From: Jacaranda mimosifolia
Taxonomy: Eukaryota; Streptophyta; Magnoliopsida; Lamiales; Bignoniaceae
DNA length: 64,000 nt
Direction of reading: 5' to 3'
NCBI GenBank assembly: GCA_018894105.1
Contig: CM032126.1
Coordinates: 30,726,391 to 30,790,390, forward strand
Below the pieces are notes generated by a model that had not been told where the DNA came from, ran no database searches, and was given only the letters and a program-made list of their open reading frames with translations. The position numbers were made by a program, and so were the translations under genes. Numbering within the stretch: the stretch's first letter is position 1; each line of letters starts with the position of its first letter. This document shows positions 60,540-64,000 of the stretch, in pieces.

Positions 60540-61260
60540 TGGTCTCTTTGGCTTCAATGTTTCCTTCAACCAATTCTACGACTAGTTGGGAATTAATGAT
60601 GGCCACCAACTGTTCGACTCGTCTACCTACCGCTATCCTCATGCTAGCAAGGAGGGGCTCATATTCTACTTCATTGTTCGTTATAGGGTAGTCCAGTTTA
60701 ATTGCAAGTCGTATTCATTGGCTTGTGGAGAGCATAGAGAGATGCTAATTCCTCCCCCCGCGGAAGTCACTGAACCATCCACATGCAACATCCATAATAG
60801 GGAATCCTAGTCGGGTTGGTTAGGGAGGTCAAGCCTTTTAGAGAGATGCACTTGGGCTTTTATGGCAGTTCAAGGCTGAAAAGTAATGCCAAACTCCCAT
60901 AACTCAATTGCCCATTTTATTAACCTTCCCGATGTATCTGGTTTTGACAACACTTGTTTTAACGGTTAGTTTGTCAGGACCTCAACGGAGTGAGACTAGA
61001 AGTAAGGCCTCAATTTCCTGGCTATAGTGACTAAAGCGAGACCGAATTTTTTGATCTCCAAGTAGTTGAGCTCCGGACCTTGTAATGCTTTGTTGTTATA
61101 ATAACCAGGTCGATAGGTGCCTTTTATGGTCAAGACCAAAACTGAACTAATCGCTGCTAACAAGACTACCAAATAGATATGCAAAACTTCTCCAACCTCA
61201 GGTTTGGCGAACATCGGGGGTGTTGAAAAGTATTGCTTTAATTCGACCAGGGCCTGATCG
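60540..61260 (-). pseudogene. Tat RNase H region, broken
   Basis: The part next to reverse transcriptase (60996-61214) reads FAKPEVGEVLHIYLVV, SSVLVLTIKGTYRPGYYNNK and ALQGPELNYLEIKKFGLALV, then ARKLRPYF. A second RNase H-like start, WIMHVDGSVTSAGGG, lies near 60760-60800 and carries the first catalytic Asp. The rest, to about 60550, is broken by stops. Plus-strand frames over this interval are shadows. Confidence 0.8.
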
Positions 61261-61319
61261 TATTATTCTGTCCATTGGAAGCCTGATTTCCTCATATTTC
61301 TTAGGATCTTGAAGAACGG

Positions 61320-62216
61320 TCAGCTTTCGTCAGCTAGTCGGGCAATGAATCGCCCTAGTGCAATGATTCTCCAGACCAGGTGCTGAACGTCCCTAATTGT
61401 TTGGGGAGGTATAATGTTTAAAATGGTCTGGATTTTCTGCAGGTTAGCTTTAATACCTCTTTGGTTGACCATGTAGCCCAAAAAATTATCTCCCCTCACC
61501 CCGAACCTGCACTTATTAGGGCTGAGCTTCATTTGAAATGCTTGTAATATTGAGAATGTATGGTTGAGGTTAGTTAAGTGATTTGTTTCTTTTTTTGTTT
61601 TGACGATCATGTTGTCGATATAGACCTCCATGGTCTTCCCAATTTCATTCTTGAACATGACATTTACGAGTCTCTGGTATATGAAAATTTGGAAATAACT
61701 TTGAAATGCATCCATCATACTCAACAAATCACAGCCAGCAGTAGAATCTACTAATAAATCTATACAAGGCAGGGGGTAAGGATCTTTATGGCAAGCTTTA
61801 TTCAAATAAGTGAAATTGTTACACATTCACCACTTTCCCTGATTTTTAGGGACAAGGACTATATTACAAAGCCAACTTAGGTATTGAATTTCTACAATGT
61901 ATCCTGCCTTTAAAAGTTTGTTAACCTGCTCTTCAATGATTTGGCATCTTTCAGCGTTAAAGGTTCTGCTTTTCTGCTTCACTAGCTTGAACAAGGGGTC
62001 TATGTTCAAGCGGTGGACTATGATACTAGGGTCAATTCCTTGGAGGTCAGAAGCCTTCCAAGTAAAAATGTCGACATTCCTTTTGAGGAAATCGAGCATG
62101 AGGCATTCCATATTGCTGCCCATATTAGTGCCAATTTTGGTGGTCTTGTCGAGGTTCCTTGGTTCCAGCTCGATGGTTTTGAACTCCCCGATGGGCTCGA
62201 CCCTAGTCTCCTCCAT
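61320..62216 (-). pseudogene. Tat reverse transcriptase, deleted and mutated
   Basis: The N-terminal part (61827-62216) holds VDIFTWKASDLQGIDPSIIV, HRLNIDPLFKLVKQKSRTF and LLKAGYIVEIQYLSWLCNIV. The next frame (61320-61826) holds YLNKACHKDPYPLPCIDLLV, then MDAFQSYFQIFIYQ, then jumps to GKTMEVYIDNMIVKTKKET. About 30 residues of the palm (the FGLKNAGATYQ region in intact elements) are missing, and the active site reads YIDN instead of YVDD. It ends with LSPNKCRFGVRGDNFLGYMV and a connection domain. Confidence 0.9.
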
Positions 62217-62344
62217 CTTTCACTTTTTGCTCACCTGTCCCTTCTTAAGTTTCGCTACTGGGGCATCCCCTGAAGGTTTCAGTTTTATTCGAACCTTCTA
62301 TTCATTTGTCTTGAGCGAAATTATATAGCATGGCCAAGCTTCCT

Positions 62345-62860
62345 TCATGTTGCACGGAAGTTTGCCATCCCGACGGCAGTCGAAAACTTGATCTTCATAT
62401 GATAGGTCGAGACAATGGCTCGGAAGTTGTTCAAAGCTGGTCGATCAATAATAGCGTTGCAAGCAAATGGTGCGTCGACGGCCAAGTAGTTAACCATGAG
62501 AGTTCTCCAGTAAGCGGCCTCTCCAAATGATGTGGACAGGTTTATAGATCCTTCAGGGATGATCTTCGACCCCCTAAATTCGACTAGCGGGGTGCAGACA
62601 GGCTCGAATTTCAACTTACCCATGTTCATTCTCGTTAAGGTCGACAAGAAAATGATGTTTGCAGAGCTCCCATTGTCGACCAACACCTTTCCGACCTCAA
62701 AATTTACTCTTTCGATAGATACTACCAAGGGGCAGTCCAGTTTGTTGTCAGCCTCTTGATTCTCAATGTAGGAGAGGTCAGCGTTGGAGAAAGAGATTGG
62801 CTCCACGTTGGTCGAAAGCAGGAAGACTATTTTGATCGAAGAAGATTTGGTTGACTCCAA
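62345..62860 (-). pseudogene. Tat aspartic protease region
   Basis: The 171-codon frame contains VLVDNGSSANIIFLSTLTRM, close to the VLVDGGSSADIL active-site block of the lineage with the catalytic Asp kept. FRGSKIIPEGSINLSTSFGE follows, then CNAIIDRPALNNFRAIVSTY, where working members have YNAILGRPxLNxxxAVVSTYH. This frame has no internal stop. Its N-terminal flank is fused to decayed linker sequence. Confidence 0.88.
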
Positions 62861-62864
62861 TCTT

Positions 62865-64000
62865 CGTTGGTTCTACCTTCTGGCTAACTTCAAATCCCCC
62901 CCGTTGGGCCTCCTATGATAATGTCAATTACTCCTTTAATGTATGGGCGAGGATCATGGGCAAGTTTCTTTCCCTTGTCTTCCTTCCTCGAGCTAACCGA
63001 CCTTTCTTTACAGGGAGTCTGGTCAGTTACACCCGTTTACTTTTTGGCTTTCTCATCGATAAATTTCTTCAAGTGCTTTTGTCAAATGAGTCTTTCGATC
63101 TCGTCATGAAGATTGAAATAGTCCTCTTTGTTGTGGCCCCTCTACTTATAGAAGTGGCAGTACTTCTTAGATCTTTTCATGGCTTCGATCTCAGTCAACG
63201 TCCTGGGTTTTTTAAAGAGGTTATCATGTTGAATGGCGAATAGCATCTCTTTTCTAGTAGTGTTGAGGGGTATATGGTTGTGGAAATGCTTAATTGGAGA
63301 TCGACGACTATCTTTATGTTGTATGTCATCCTTCTCTTTCCTCTTTTTCTTGTTTGTGTTGGGATTGCCCTACTTCAATTTGTTTATATCATCTTGAGTC
63401 ATGTACCTCTCAGTGAGGTCAAGCAATCCATTATCCTGGGTTGTTTGCTAACCAAGGCGTTGGCGCATTCCTTATGGCGAAGGCCCAAGAAGAGCACATC
63501 AATCAGAAACTCAATCCGAGGGCTGTCAATCTTTAAGACTTTCATGTTGAACTTGGTAAAGAAATCGCGAAGGGTCTCTCCCTCATTTTGTTTAACAGTG
63601 TGTAAGTGGGTATGAGGGAGCTTTGCCTTCCTCCGGCTAGCGAATTGATGGAGAAACTTGTCACATAGCTGGTCGTACAAGTGGATTGATGCTAGCTTTA
63701 GTTTAACAAACCAATCAAGTGCAATTCCTTGAAAAGTGGTGACTAGCATCTTGGTGTGGATATAGTTATTATGCTCATGTAGCTACATCATGTGCTCAAA
63801 CTATAGTAGATGCTCGTTCGAGTCCGACGAGCAATCGTATCTGGCCAGTCCAATGGGAACCATGGCATCAACAACAATGCACTCGTCGATTACCTCCTGT
63901 ACGAATGGTGACTCCCTTTCTCAATAGAAACGGGGAGTGCCATCATAATTTGGGTTCCTCTCAGTGTTTCTCCTTGAAATTTCTTCGACACATCTATTCA
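62865..64000 (-). pseudogene. Tat gag, partial and broken
   Basis: The best frame (63399-63749) reads FQGIALDWFVKLKLASIHLY, DQLCDKFLHQFASRRK and LHTVKQNEGETLRDFFTKFN, the retrotransposon gag pattern (A..WF..L....I..F..L...F..QF). A degenerate zinc knuckle (CHFYK, then RGHNKEDYF) lies near 63120-63160. Linker sequence between 62865 and 63100 has several stops. The gag N-terminus and 5' LTR lie outside the window. Plus-strand frames at 62851-63243 and 63274-63615 are shadows. Confidence 0.85.

Larger units (their letters stand above)
54428..64000 (-). mobile_element. Tat/Ogre-lineage Ty3/gypsy element with antisense extra ORF, cut by window end
   Basis: On the minus strand, from the window end: gag, zinc knuckle, protease, reverse transcriptase, RNase H, integrase, a tandem-repeat block (58660-58985), then an opposite-strand ORF region (55635-58135), then the 3' LTR (about 54428-55560). 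This order, protease blocks of the VLVDNGSSA type and an extra ORF between pol and 3' LTR point to the Tat lineage. The 5' LTR and start of gag lie beyond 64000. All genes are broken. Confidence 0.85.

Noticed and set aside
62851..63615. Long plus-strand frames opposite Tat gag and protease linker
   Set aside because: The minus strand carries recognisable gag and zinc-knuckle blocks; the plus frames show no family content.

Overview
The window is AT-rich nuclear DNA of a flowering plant, most likely a eudicot. The support is two intron-containing host genes of plant families with plant-type GT-AG splice sites, many simple repeats, and a dense cover of plant transposable elements: Ty1/copia, three kinds of Ty3/gypsy, LINE, Mutator-like, hAT, PIF/Harbinger and CACTA. 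I cannot name the species.

Host genes. (1) At 651-6432 (+) a five-exon gene encodes a 147-residue, probably plastid-targeted protein with one Hlip/LHC-type helix. (2) At 27123-29956 (+) a three-exon gene encodes an 869-residue class II trehalose-6-phosphate synthase/phosphatase-like protein, closest by eye to the TPS11 group. No other host gene could be supported. The two genes share no pathway that the sequence shows.

Layout. 1-6.5 kb: Hlip-like gene. 9.15-10.37 kb: PIF/Harbinger-like element with TTA target duplication. 10.8-15.55 kb: a Mutator-like element holding a remnant MuDR domain and several tandem arrays (122, 104, 44 and about 88 bp) that share a GTAC core. 18.5-22.3 kb: 5'-truncated copia element on the minus strand with one complete LTR. 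22.98-23.3 kb: a GC-rich island with ACGT motifs and no gene. 27-30 kb: TPS gene. 33.4-37.0 kb: decayed chromovirus-type gypsy element on the minus strand. 37.9-38.4 kb: hAT-like element. 41.0-42.9 kb: two related hAT elements, each with an 8-bp target duplication. 43.3 kb: CACTA terminus. 44.7-46.2 kb: internally deleted LINE on the minus strand. 46.5-51.7 kb: a very large LTR-like segment interrupted by a hAT element at 48,986-50,139. 52.2-53.5 kb: non-autonomous Mutator-like element with a 9-bp target duplication. 54.4-64.0 kb: Tat/Ogre-like gypsy element on the minus strand, cut by the window end.

The last element is the most notable. Between its integrase and its 3' LTR lie a tandem-repeat block and, on the opposite strand, a decayed multi-exon extra ORF related to the Transposase_28 ('putative gypsy type transposon') family. 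The LTR carries two TATA boxes facing away from each other, one for the sense transcript and one aimed into the antisense ORF. The second notable object is the Mutator-like element, whose interior is almost entirely short-period arrays that switch orientation from one side to the other. All transposon coding regions seen here are broken by stops, frameshifts or deletions.
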